This document shows, one piece after another, positions 51,016 through 60,705 of a stretch of 64,000 bases of DNA. The DNA comes from Bradyrhizobium sp. CCGUVB4N (GTDB lineage: Bacteria; Pseudomonadota; Alphaproteobacteria; Rhizobiales; Xanthobacteraceae), in NCBI RefSeq assembly GCF_024199945.1, contig NZ_JANADP010000001.1:8060001-8124000 (forward strand), written 5' to 3'. The notes beneath the pieces were generated by a model. The model worked only from the letters and a program-made list of their open reading frames with translations, was not told the DNA's origin and did not search any database. The first letter of the stretch is position 1; the number at the start of each line of letters is the position of its first letter. The position numbers and the translations under genes are program-made.

Positions 51016-51558
51016 TCCCATGGGAGAGAGCACACAACCAATATGATGTGTGCAGCGCACGAACGACATTGATCTGCATGCGCTGGATGAGATCACGTGC
51101 ATGCAACGGGCTCGAGATCGCAGCTCAATGACTTCTTACAACGCATGCTCGCTCTCGTTGCACTGCGAGAGCACCGCCAGATGAACAAATTGCTTCGATG
51201 ATCCAAGCATCTGCTTTGCGGAATTGCGGGAACCCGCAGCGACATGCGCCGCATATCTGATGCGCTCGCTGCGACATCAGCACGGTGACGATTTATCTTG
51301 CCATCGCAGAGCGCAAGCGATAGCCTTCTATCTCAGGTTGTTGCCCTGCCAGCCCCGGGCGACGCTGACGACCAAAAATAAACGGCGGGCTTATCGGCCC
51401 GCCGTTTATTGAGGTCGGGGTCGCATCGGACCTTGCGGACGCCTGGCGCTCCGATCGGGCCAACAAATCACCAAATGATTGTGCAGAAGGCGGCCGGATT
51501 GATGCCGGCGGCTGCCGAAGTCATTTGACTGCGGCGCCCTGATCGACGACAAGCCGCC
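51016..51558. other. Gene-free region with one hairpin and one terminator
   Basis: About 543 bases. I see a perfect hairpin GCTCTCG-loop-CGAGAGC at 51151-51172 without a T run, and a bidirectional terminator at 51380-51407. No gene with a ribosome site is visible. A small RNA ending at that terminator cannot be excluded. Confidence 0.6.
51380..51407. terminator. Intrinsic terminator, CGGCGGGC family, copy 1
   Basis: AAACGGCGGGC and GCCCGCCGTTT form a perfect eleven-base stem with a six-base loop (TTATCG). A run of A precedes and TTTAT ends it, so it can work on either strand. Confidence 0.85.
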
Positions 51559-51795
51559 ATGGCCAAAAAACCCGGAACCAATCCCAAAGGCGAATTCGCC
51601 TTTTTCAACGTCTTCTATGAGGACGATTCCCAACGCTCCAACCGCCGCGTGCCCAGCGAGCTGCTCGGCGGCCTCGACGGCGACGAACCCGCGCGCAACT
51701 TCATCATGGAGCAGGACCGCGAGATCGCGGAGAAGGGCGGCCGGCCCGCGCTCGAGATCAAGCGGATCGAGCGGGTCGGGGCGAAAAAGAAATAA
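51559..51795 (+). CDS. Small hypothetical protein, highly charged
   Basis: The 78-residue protein starts MAKKPGTNPKGEFAFFNVFY and ends ALEIKRIERVGAKKK. It is cytoplasmic, rich in Lys, Glu and Arg, and has no recognised domain. The second half recurs as a broken copy at 54304-54425. A terminator follows 38 bases after the stop, so it is a single transcription unit. Similar short proteins seem common in Bradyrhizobium, as I recall. Confidence 0.78.
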   Translation: MAKKPGTNPKGEFAFFNVFYEDDSQRSNRRVPSELLGGLDGDEPARNFIMEQDREIAEKGGRPALEIKRIERVGAKKK

Positions 51796-51833
51796 GCTGC
51801 GCCCGTGAGACGCGCGCAGCGACTGCACAGACA

Positions 51834-51861
51834 AAAACGGCGGGCCTCGGTCCGCCGTTTT
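51834..51861 (+). terminator. Intrinsic terminator, CGGCGGGC family, copy 2
   Basis: AAAACGGCGG and CCGCCGTTTT form a perfect ten-base stem around an eight-base loop, with a T-rich tail. It ends the small charged-protein gene at 51559-51795. Confidence 0.88.
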
Positions 51862-52070
51862 CGTTTGTAGAGGCTCTGGCCTCCCTCAATAGGCCTGCAT
51901 TGACGGATCTCCCCACCGGCCCAAAGACCAGGACGCGGGCTTGTGCACCTCGGAAAGCGCGGTGAAATCAGCTTTGGTTGGGGCTCGATCACGACCGGTT
52001 GATGAGGGAATTTTCAGCAACGTCCACCGATATCTTCACGTTGGGGGGATTCCAGCATGAGAGGTCACGG

Positions 52071-52589
52071 ATGTTTCGCAATATCGCGCTTGGAATGACG
52101 ATTACTCTCGCAATGGCGCTAACCGCGCCGGCGGCCGTTGCGCAGCAAAAGCACCACGTCAGCTATGATACGCCGGCAACTCAGACCGTATACACCCAAC
52201 AACACGTCATCGACGTTGGCGACATTCCCGGACATCAAGCTCGGCTCTTCGAAATTCGGCGGACCTATGGTGACGATGCCCCCCTCATCAACGGTTCGAG
52301 GTTGAAGGAGCAGTGGACGCGCGGCATGTCTGATTACATCGACAACAACGGTCCAGCTCTCATCTACAACGTTTGGATACTGGAGAACGGAGAGAAGTTT
52401 TTTGTCAGGACATCGCTGGTCGCTCAAAGCAGTGGAGATGGAAAGCTTACGAACATGACATCGGGCGTCATTACCGGTGGCACGGGTAGCCTCGCCGGAA
52501 TACGTGGCATCATCAGCAGTCATGGCCCGTCCGAGCCGAAGGCCGCCATCAATGCCAATCAGACGGACATCGACTATTGGATGGAGTGA
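52071..52589 (+). CDS. Secreted hypothetical protein
   Basis: The 172-residue protein has a signal peptide (MFRNIALGMTITLAMALTAP, cleavage near AVAQQ). The mature part is beta-rich, with ALIYNVWILENGEKFFVRTS and a glycine motif GGTGSLAGIRGIISS. That motif is reminiscent of allene-oxide-cyclase-like or dirigent-like barrels, but I would not assign a function. ATG 52071 follows GAGG by seven bases. Base composition is less GC-rich than the housekeeping genes nearby. Confidence 0.75.
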   Translation: MFRNIALGMTITLAMALTAPAAVAQQKHHVSYDTPATQTVYTQQHVIDVGDIPGHQARLFEIRRTYGDDAPLINGSRLKEQWTRGMSDYIDNNGPALIYNVWILENGEKFFVRTSLVAQSSGDGKLTNMTSGVITGGTGSLAGIRGIISSHGPSEPKAAINANQTDIDYWME

Positions 52590-52608
52590 GAAGGCTTTCT
52601 CGATGGAC

Positions 52609-52639
52609 GATGGACCGGTGAAAAAATTGCCGGTCCATC
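52609..52639. terminator. Strong hairpin downstream of the secreted protein gene
   Basis: GATGGACCGG and CCGGTCCATC form a perfect ten-base stem around an A-rich eleven-base loop, 20 bases after the stop codon. No T run follows, so termination is uncertain; it could protect the 3' end of the mRNA. Confidence 0.55.
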
Positions 52640-52713
52640 ATGCCCGCTCTGATACGGCATGTCGTGATCACGAAGTGCTCGAAACCAGCCGCTATCCCCT
52701 ATGGAGAATTCCC

Positions 52714-54303
52714 ATGCCGCACGGTCGAAGCGTGCGAATTGTGATGTTCTTGTTTGGCTTGTCCGGCCTGATCTCGACGGCGCAGCCAGCGAGCGCAGAA
52801 GTCACCCGGATCGAGTTCACGTCGAAGCAGCCTTACGGCACATTTCGCGCCGGCGACTATGTGATCTGGCAGGGCAAGATCCGCGGTGACCTGTCGCCAC
52901 AAGAGGCCATCCCTGGGATCGACAAGGCGCCGCGCAATGAACGCGGGCGCGTCGACTACGCGGCGAAGATCATTCTCATGATGCCGGCGGCTCCGCGCGG
53001 GGAAAACGGTGCGTTGCTGGTGGACGTCCCCAACCGCGGGCAAGTCTGGGCCGAGGCGATCTACAACTCGCCGCGCGACATGCGGTTTCTCCCGGGCACG
53101 CTGGAGCAGGGCACCGGCTTTCTTCAGGACCATGGCTTTGCGGTTGCCGAGGTTTTTTGGGAGCTTGGACAGGGTGCGGACCTGCCTTCGTTCGCTGACG
53201 CCGATGGCAAGACACGCTTCGTCGAGGGCGTGGGCTTTGCGATCGTCCGCGATGCCGCGGATTTCTTCGCGCATGCAGCTTCCGACAAGGATGGAACGCC
53301 CAACCCGCTCAGGGGAGCGATCAATCGCGTGCTCGCGAGCGGCAGGTCCCAGGATGGACGATTCCTGAAGACCTTCCTCCTGAACGGCTTCAACATGATC
53401 GGCAACCGGCGCGTCTTCGACGGAATGCATGTGTTCGTCTCGGCCGCCGGCCTTCTTCCGATCCTGCAGACCGGCCTTGGACCAATGTCGAGCGCCGAGG
53501 GGGCTCCCACATTCGACAACCCGGATTTTCCCGGCGTGAATGACGGACCGCTCACGATCGGGGAGATCACGGCCAAGGTCGAGACGCGCGGCGAGGTGCC
53601 TCCAAGGATGATCCTCGTGAACTCCACCACGGACTATTATTCACTGCGCGCTTCGCTCGGCGGAACGGGCGCGTCCGGAATCGCGGATCAGCCACTGCCC
53701 GCCAATGTGCGGATGTACGATATTGCGGGAGGCCCGCATGTACCCGCCTCCAAGGCACCGGCCTGCACACTGACGCCGGGCCGCCTCGATTGGTCGCCGC
53801 TGTCGCGTGCCCTCCTGCTGCACCTTGATGCCTGGGTAAGCCGCGGCACCGAGCCGCCCGCGAGCGAATTGATGTCGCTCGAAACCGCGGGCGGCGAGCC
53901 CCCTGCACTGCGCGCCCCTGCTCGGCTTTCCGCCGCAGTGATACAAGTGCCGAAGCGCGATCAGGACGGCAATGCGCTCGGCGGCGTGCGGCTGCCGGAT
54001 GTCGCGGTGCCGACCGGCACCAATGGCGCCCAGAACCAGCCGCAGACATTCACCTGCATGCTGATCGGGTCCTTCTCACCATTCGCAGCGACGAAAGCGG
54101 AACGAGAGCGTACCGGTGACGCCCGCCTGTCGATCGAAGAGCGCTATCACGGCCGCGACGATTACGTGAACCGGATCCGGATCGCCGCCCATGATCTGAT
54201 GGCGCGCGGGTTTCTGCTGCCGGAGGACGCGGCAGTGATCGTTCAGGAAGCCGCGTCGACGAACCTGTTCGCGCCCGCACCAGAGAATGCCGAGCCACGT
54301 TGA
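52714..54303 (+). CDS. Secreted alpha/beta-hydrolase domain protein
   Basis: The 529-residue protein has a signal peptide (IVMFLFGLSGLISTAQPASA). The body matches the large secreted hydrolase group (Abhydrolase_10 type): FLPGTLEQGTGFLQDHGFAV, then GRSQDGRFLKTFLLNGFN, where Ser in GRSQ is the likely nucleophile, RRVFDGMHVFVSAAG and VPTGTNGAQNQP. The substrate is unknown. ATG 52714 follows GGAG. Its stop codon is directly followed by the broken copy of the small charged-protein gene. Confidence 0.83.
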   Translation: MPHGRSVRIVMFLFGLSGLISTAQPASAEVTRIEFTSKQPYGTFRAGDYVIWQGKIRGDLSPQEAIPGIDKAPRNERGRVDYAAKIILMMPAAPRGENGALLVDVPNRGQVWAEAIYNSPRDMRFLPGTLEQGTGFLQDHGFAVAEVFWELGQGADLPSFADADGKTRFVEGVGFAIVRDAADFFAHAASDKDGTPNPLRGAINRVLASGRSQDGRFLKTFLLNGFNMIGNRRVFDGMHVFVSAAGLLPILQTGLGPMSSAEGAPTFDNPDFPGVNDGPLTIGEITAKVETRGEVPPRMILVNSTTDYYSLRASLGGTGASGIADQPLPANVRMYDIAGGPHVPASKAPACTLTPGRLDWSPLSRALLLHLDAWVSRGTEPPASELMSLETAGGEPPALRAPARLSAAVIQVPKRDQDGNALGGVRLPDVAVPTGTNGAQNQPQTFTCMLIGSFSPFAATKAERERTGDARLSIEERYHGRDDYVNRIRIAAHDLMARGFLLPEDAAVIVQEAASTNLFAPAPENAEPR

Positions 54304-54425
54304 GGCCTCGACGGCGACGAACCGTGCGCGGCTTCATCATGGAGCAGGACCACGAGATCGCCGAAAAGTCCGGCCGTCCGGCGCTCGAGATCAAGCGGAT
54401 CGAGCGGGTCGGGGCGAAGAAGAAA
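54304..54425 (+). pseudogene. Broken partial copy of the 51559-51795 gene
   Basis: From GGCCTCGACGGCGACGAACC onward the sequence repeats the second half of the small charged-protein gene and keeps the reading FIMEQDHEIAEKSGRPALEI. Compared with 51669-51792 one base is missing near 54325, which shifts the frame. The original stop is replaced, so the frame reads on. It starts immediately after the hydrolase stop codon and lacks a start and a ribosome site. Confidence 0.82.
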
Positions 54426-54665
54426 CGGGCCGCGGCTCCGGCCCCGTCGTTGCGAGCACGGCGCACTCATCCAGAGGTGCGCGGGCGCGTACCTAAATTC
54501 GCGATGTCCTGTCTTGGGCGAAGCGGAGCAACTTCACCCGTCAAGAGCATTGCCGGTCTTGGCCCGTTACGGACCTGCCGCCCCACGGTCGCAGTCCTCG
54601 CGAAAGTCGCTCATGCGTCAATTTTTGCTGATATGCTGCAAGGGTCATGAGAGGAGAAACGCCTG

Positions 54666-55646
54666 ATGATGAACCGCAAGCTCGTTGCCGCGCTGTTCGT
54701 GTTCGGCCTGGCCTTGCCCGCCATCTCGCGTGCGCAGGACGCGCCCGTCGAGCAACAGCTCGTCGACCAGATGAACAAGGTGTTCGGCGTCCACGCCGGC
54801 TTTCGCGCCAATCACGCCAAGGGCGTCGTGGCCGAAGGAAAATTCAAGGCCTCCGCGGACGCCGCCGGCCTGAGCAAGGCTGTGCTTTTCGGCGGCGCCG
54901 AGGTTCCGGTGACTGTGCGGTTCTCGGACTCCACCGGCGTGCCCAACCTGCCTGACGGCTCCGGCGACGCAAACCCGCACGGCATGGCGGTGAAGTTTCA
55001 CCTGCCCGACGGCAGCGACATGGACATCGTGATCAATTCGCTGAAATTCTTCCCCGTGTCGACCAGCGAGGAATTTCGCGATCTGCTCGTCGCGATCGCG
55101 CAGAGCCCGCCGGACGCGGCCAAGCCGACCAAGGTCGAGCAATTCGTGGCAAGCCATCCCACCGTCCCGGCCGCCTTGGCCACGGTCGCCACGCCGGACA
55201 GTTTTGCCAATGAGGCCTATTTCGGCATCAACGCGTTCGTGTTCGTCAACAAAGCGGGCCAGCGACAGGCCATCCGCTATCAGATGATCCCCGAGAAGAT
55301 CGTGCACCTCGACAAGGCGGAGGCTGCGAAGAAGGCGCCGGACTTCCTGATGGAGGAACTGCCCGCCCGCCTGAAGCAGGGACCGGTGGTTTTCCACTTC
55401 AAGGCGCAACTGGCCGCGGCCGGCGACTCCACCAAGGATCCGGCAAAGCCCTGGCCTGACGATCGCAAGCTGGTCGACCTCGGCACGCTGACGATCGACA
55501 AGGCCGTGGCTGATAGCGACGAGGCGCAGAAGAAGCTTCTGTTCCTGCCGGGCCAACTCACCGACGGGATCGAGCAGTCCGACGATCCGATGGTCGATGT
55601 CCGCAACGGCGCCTATGCCATCTCGTTCTCGCGGCGCAATCCGTGA
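54666..55646 (+). CDS. Catalase-related heme peroxidase (SrpA-like)
   Basis: The 326-residue protein has a signal peptide (LVAALFVFGLALPAISRA). The short catalase-like fold follows: His in GFRANHAKGVVAEGKF, VTVRFSDSTGVPNLPDGSGD, PHGMAVKFHLPDG, and the C-terminal Tyr region DVRNGAYAISFSRR, which should supply the proximal heme ligand. These periplasmic proteins usually act as peroxidases rather than fast catalases. ATG 54666 has GAGGAGA upstream. Confidence 0.92.
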   Translation: MMNRKLVAALFVFGLALPAISRAQDAPVEQQLVDQMNKVFGVHAGFRANHAKGVVAEGKFKASADAAGLSKAVLFGGAEVPVTVRFSDSTGVPNLPDGSGDANPHGMAVKFHLPDGSDMDIVINSLKFFPVSTSEEFRDLLVAIAQSPPDAAKPTKVEQFVASHPTVPAALATVATPDSFANEAYFGINAFVFVNKAGQRQAIRYQMIPEKIVHLDKAEAAKKAPDFLMEELPARLKQGPVVFHFKAQLAAAGDSTKDPAKPWPDDRKLVDLGTLTIDKAVADSDEAQKKLLFLPGQLTDGIEQSDDPMVDVRNGAYAISFSRRNP

Positions 55647-55686
55647 CGGTCATGGTTGGTTGCGGGGAGACTTCAACTCGGAGCAC

Positions 55687-55771
55687 GTAGGATGGGGTGA
55701 GCGGCAGCGAACCCCATCAAACTCGTCCCCTGACGACGAGATGGCTTTCGCAAAAGGCTCAACCCATCCTC
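55687..55771. repeat. Intergenic palindromic repeat, GTAGGATGGG family, copy 2
   Basis: An 85-base imperfect palindrome begins GTAGGATGGGGTGAGCGGCA and ends with GGCTCAACCCATCCTCC. The inner arms GCGAACCCCATCA and GATGGCTTTCGC match copy 1 at 6383-6469 in order and spacing, with more mismatches. Confidence 0.8.
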
Positions 55772-55776
55772 CGGGC

Positions 55777-56163
55777 TCACCAGCGCCCGCACCATCTATT
55801 CCAGGCAAACAGCAGATCGGCGAAGCGATCATAGAAGAAACGCGTGAACGGCAACGCCACGCGATTGCCGAGCAGCGTCGCAAGCCACCCTTCGCCCGGG
55901 GTCATCCGCCACAGCGCAATCGCGACATCCGCGCCGACGATGAGCCGGCCGGCCTCATCAGTCGCATGCAGGCGCCGCCTGATGTCGTCGAGCGAGGCGC
56001 CAAAGCGCGCCAGCGCATCGGGCTGTTCGTTGATGTCAGTGAATTCGACCGTGCCCGCACGCACCAGCGCCAGCAGCTTGTTGCGCTGCCAGTCGATACC
56101 GGCGTCACACACGGGGCAGCGGGTGTTGTAGTAGACGGTGAAGTGGGAAGCGGACATTCGCAC
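55777..56163 (-). CDS. DCC-family thiol oxidoreductase-like protein (DUF393)
   Basis: The 128-residue protein has the CxxC motif near the N-terminus (YYNTRCPVCDAGIDW, Cys at about 16 and 19) and the DCC family pattern with FTDINEQPDALARFG and ADVAIALWRMTPGEGWLA. The fold is thioredoxin-like. The substrate is unknown. Start ATG 56163 or 56157. The reverse transcriptase gene lies 42 bases upstream on the same strand. Confidence 0.87.
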   Translation of the reverse strand: MRMSASHFTVYYNTRCPVCDAGIDWQRNKLLALVRAGTVEFTDINEQPDALARFGASLDDIRRRLHATDEAGRLIVGADVAIALWRMTPGEGWLATLLGNRVALPFTRFFYDRFADLLFAWNRWCGRW

Positions 56164-56205
56164 CTACCAGGCTAATTGGTCACGCGTCTTGGCTTCGGAC
56201 CAGCC

Positions 56206-58005
56206 CTATATCAGCGCCGCGTAGTATGGATCCGAGAGCGCCCAGGCATGAATCTTCTTCAAATGCGACGTTGCCGCAGGTTTAATGCTAGCGCTCTTGA
56301 GCAACGATAGAACCATCAAAAATTTTGAATGCGTCAAGCGATTTGGAAGCGAAGGGTTTCCTGTCAACACGAACTTGCTTATCGAAGCATAACCGGCAGT
56401 CCCGATCACCAGCTGTCGATGGAAATCCAACACTGAAGATGACCAGGAGTTACCAGCGCGTCTTAGGATCGCGTCAAACTTTCCCTCGAGTGGAGTAGCG
56501 ACAAATCGGGGGAATAGCCCACCAACCAGTCGCGAAAGCGGCTCATGAATTACCCAAGTAGTGGCGTTTTTCTCGATTACACTCATTAGCTCGTCAATCG
56601 TGCCGTATCGCGACAACAACCAGATTTTCGCGTAAAGGCTCCATGTAGCCTTTTCATCCAGTTGGTCGAGCACCAGTTGAATATTCGCCTCTGTACTTGA
56701 ATTCTTAGGAAGCCTTGCCGCCACAATTGCAGCCGCCACATCAACCTTCGAAGCGTCGTCGACTAAGCTCCCGCTATGAAGTAACTTTGCGATCAATGGC
56801 AGCTTGCTCGCGGCACCAGCCTTGTGCTGCCACCAGATAAGCAAAGGCTGCCGGACTGCGGGCCAATCGCGCAGTAGCTCGTAGAACGTGTCGTCAGGCA
56901 ACTCAGATTGAGTCTGCCGCGCGAAGTTGATCAATCGCTTGAGAATCTTTTCGCCATTGCCATCTGCAAAGCTTTTCCTCTTCAAGCCCTGCCTTATCGC
57001 AAGTTCAATCTTGCGTCTTTCCTTGGTCAAGGAAAGCCCCAACGACTTCTTCTGGTCCATCAAATCGGAGAGCCTATCAAGCAACAAATTCTCTCTAATC
57101 TTGAAATGCTGCTCTGCCTCTCTTTCCGACAAAATTTTTGTCTTGCCGGAATTCAACCTGATCTGGCGTGTTTGCAGAGCCAAATCGAGGTCTCTAAGTA
57201 CGGCTCGACCAACCTGGATGCTATCTACTCCGATGTCCATATCATCCATATATCGAGCAAAATCGACGCCGGATAAATTGGCTAACCATTCGTCGATTTC
57301 GAACAAGAAGGTGTGAGCAAGAAGCCGAGGAGCATCAAGATTTGACTGTGGCAACCCTACTGGAACTCGCGGCATGTAGTCCGGCTGCCATAGCATGCAC
57401 GACAACGTGTAGATCAAGAGATCTAGCGCATGCTCGCGTGCCAGAGACAAATCGGCGAGGATGTTCCGCAAATGATCGTACGAGATCGAGTCGTAGTAGT
57501 TCGCGATGTCCGTGACGACGACAAATTTCTTGCTTTTTGCAAATCCAAAGATTGATTTCTGAAAGGCCAACCATGCATTGATCGAACCGTATTCGAGCGA
57601 ACTCCCCTTCACGACCTTCGAAAACTGGTGATCGCCCGGCGCATAAAACGATTTCTTGGTCGGAGCCTTTAGGCGAATCTCTGCCCACAATGCATCCGAG
57701 AGAGTTTGCAGAATGAGGGCATCTTTCACAGAAGGGATCACCAACTGCCGACAGAGACCCTTGGATTTTTCTGATAGCAGTCTAGTCGGTGTATTGGGGA
57801 TGTATGCAGCCGAAAGAATTTCTCCCTCAATTGTAAGGCAAGCAGCGTCAATACGAGTGTGGAAATCGAGATTTTCGACTGGATCAGGAATTGGTTGGCG
57901 GCGCATCGCCTCTCTGACTTTGTTCTTCCACGTGAACTTAAGGCGTGCGACGTTGATAACGTCCTTGAGGCTCTTGGCTTTGAGAGGGAATTTTGGCGAA
58001 TGCAT
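56206..58005 (-). CDS. Stand-alone reverse transcriptase with helical C-terminal extension
   Basis: The 599-residue protein contains all core polymerase motifs: RQLVIPSVKDALILQTL (about 86-102), motif A VVVTDIANYYDSIS with Asp166, motif B GLPQSNLDAPRLLAHTFLFE (217-236), motif C YMDD (252-255) and motif D RLNSGKTKIL (283-292). Residues about 300-599 are helical and show no maturase, endonuclease or known effector domain. There are no group II intron or retrotransposon features. It fits the Abi/unknown-group reverse transcriptases that defend against phage (DRT systems), though I cannot name the class. The gene is visibly AT-richer than its surroundings (28 of 60 G+C at 57001-57060, against 39 of 60 at 59101-59160 in rpoD). 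It has no clear ribosome site; ATG 58005 is the only start in frame. Confidence 0.9.
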   Translation of the reverse strand: MHSPKFPLKAKSLKDVINVARLKFTWKNKVREAMRRQPIPDPVENLDFHTRIDAACLTIEGEILSAAYIPNTPTRLLSEKSKGLCRQLVIPSVKDALILQTLSDALWAEIRLKAPTKKSFYAPGDHQFSKVVKGSSLEYGSINAWLAFQKSIFGFAKSKKFVVVTDIANYYDSISYDHLRNILADLSLAREHALDLLIYTLSCMLWQPDYMPRVPVGLPQSNLDAPRLLAHTFLFEIDEWLANLSGVDFARYMDDMDIGVDSIQVGRAVLRDLDLALQTRQIRLNSGKTKILSEREAEQHFKIRENLLLDRLSDLMDQKKSLGLSLTKERRKIELAIRQGLKRKSFADGNGEKILKRLINFARQTQSELPDDTFYELLRDWPAVRQPLLIWWQHKAGAASKLPLIAKLLHSGSLVDDASKVDVAAAIVAARLPKNSSTEANIQLVLDQLDEKATWSLYAKIWLLSRYGTIDELMSVIEKNATTWVIHEPLSRLVGGLFPRFVATPLEGKFDAILRRAGNSWSSSVLDFHRQLVIGTAGYASISKFVLTGNPSLPNRLTHSKFLMVLSLLKSASIKPAATSHLKKIHAWALSDPYYAALI

Positions 58006-58009
58006 TGAG

Positions 58010-58085
58010 GAAACAGTCTGAGATTAAAATAGTCGATTGGAGCATCATATCTAGGAGAACCATCAGAGCAACCGACGGCTGTTTC
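58010..58085 (-). ncRNA. Bipartite inverted repeat in the reverse transcriptase leader
   Basis: GAAACAG (58010-58016) pairs with CTGTTTC (58079-58085), and inside it GTCGATTG (58032-58039) pairs with CAACCGAC (58069-58076) with one mismatch. Two bases separate the stems on one side and fifteen on the other. The element ends four bases before the reverse transcriptase start codon on the minus strand. It could be a template or guide RNA, or a translation control leader. Confidence 0.45.
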
Positions 58086-58131
58086 AACCTTAGACCATAC
58101 TCAGAACGCGAATTCCTTGTCGGCACAAACA

Positions 58132-58159
58132 AAAACGGCGGGCCTCAGCCCGCCGTTTT
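58132..58159 (-). terminator. Intrinsic terminator of rpoD, CGGCGGGC family, copy 3
   Basis: AAAACGGCGGGC and GCCCGCCGTTTT form a perfect twelve-base stem with a four-base loop, 20 bases after the rpoD stop. On the minus strand it runs into TTTTTGTTTG. It separates rpoD from the reverse transcriptase gene. Confidence 0.93.
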
Positions 58160-58179
58160 CGTCATAATGAATGCCTGGA

Positions 58180-60327
<2,148 letters not shown>

Positions 60328-60705
60328 CCATTGCTCCTAAACGCGCTTCATGCAGTGGGCACACCGGCCCGCCCGCGTGAATTCACTTGAACCTGTTGTT
60401 CGACGCTCTCGCTTCGTCAGATCTCGACACGGAAAGGGCGGCGCGCACACATCTCGCCACCCCGACCTTTCTCTCGCCGGATTTGCCTAACGCTTCGTGA
60501 GCCTCTTTGTCGCAGCGGATGCAGGTGAAGTGCCAACAGCTATTGCGCGGATTCATTCCTGACGCGTCTGTTCTGCCTGCGGCCGCCTGGGGGCCAAAGT
60601 GCTACAAGACCGTTAAGCCTCGATTAACCCTGTTTTTGCCGCCAAACCTTGGATTTGGCGAGTCTTTTAGCGGTTCCGGCCTCAGCCGTCCGCATGATTC
60701 TTTCA
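60328..60705. other. Gene-free gap between dnaG and rpoD
   Basis: About 378 bases with no convincing gene. It probably carries the rpoD promoter(s). A stretch near 60612-60650 (AAGCCTCGATTAACCCTGTT) is AT-richer. No intrinsic terminator of dnaG was recognised. Confidence 0.6.

Noticed and set aside
58010..58085. Retron msr-msd RNA
   Set aside because: Inverted repeats resemble a1/a2 in position, but the interval is too short, and the protein motifs YMDD and GLPQSN plus the long tail are unlike retron enzymes.
57938..58132. 64-codon frame in the reverse transcriptase leader
   Set aside because: Overlaps the reverse transcriptase start in another frame, with no ribosome site; kept only as a remote possibility of a leader peptide.
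51380..58159. CRISPR-like repeats
   Set aside because: The three similar sequences are isolated terminators kilobases apart, without spacers.
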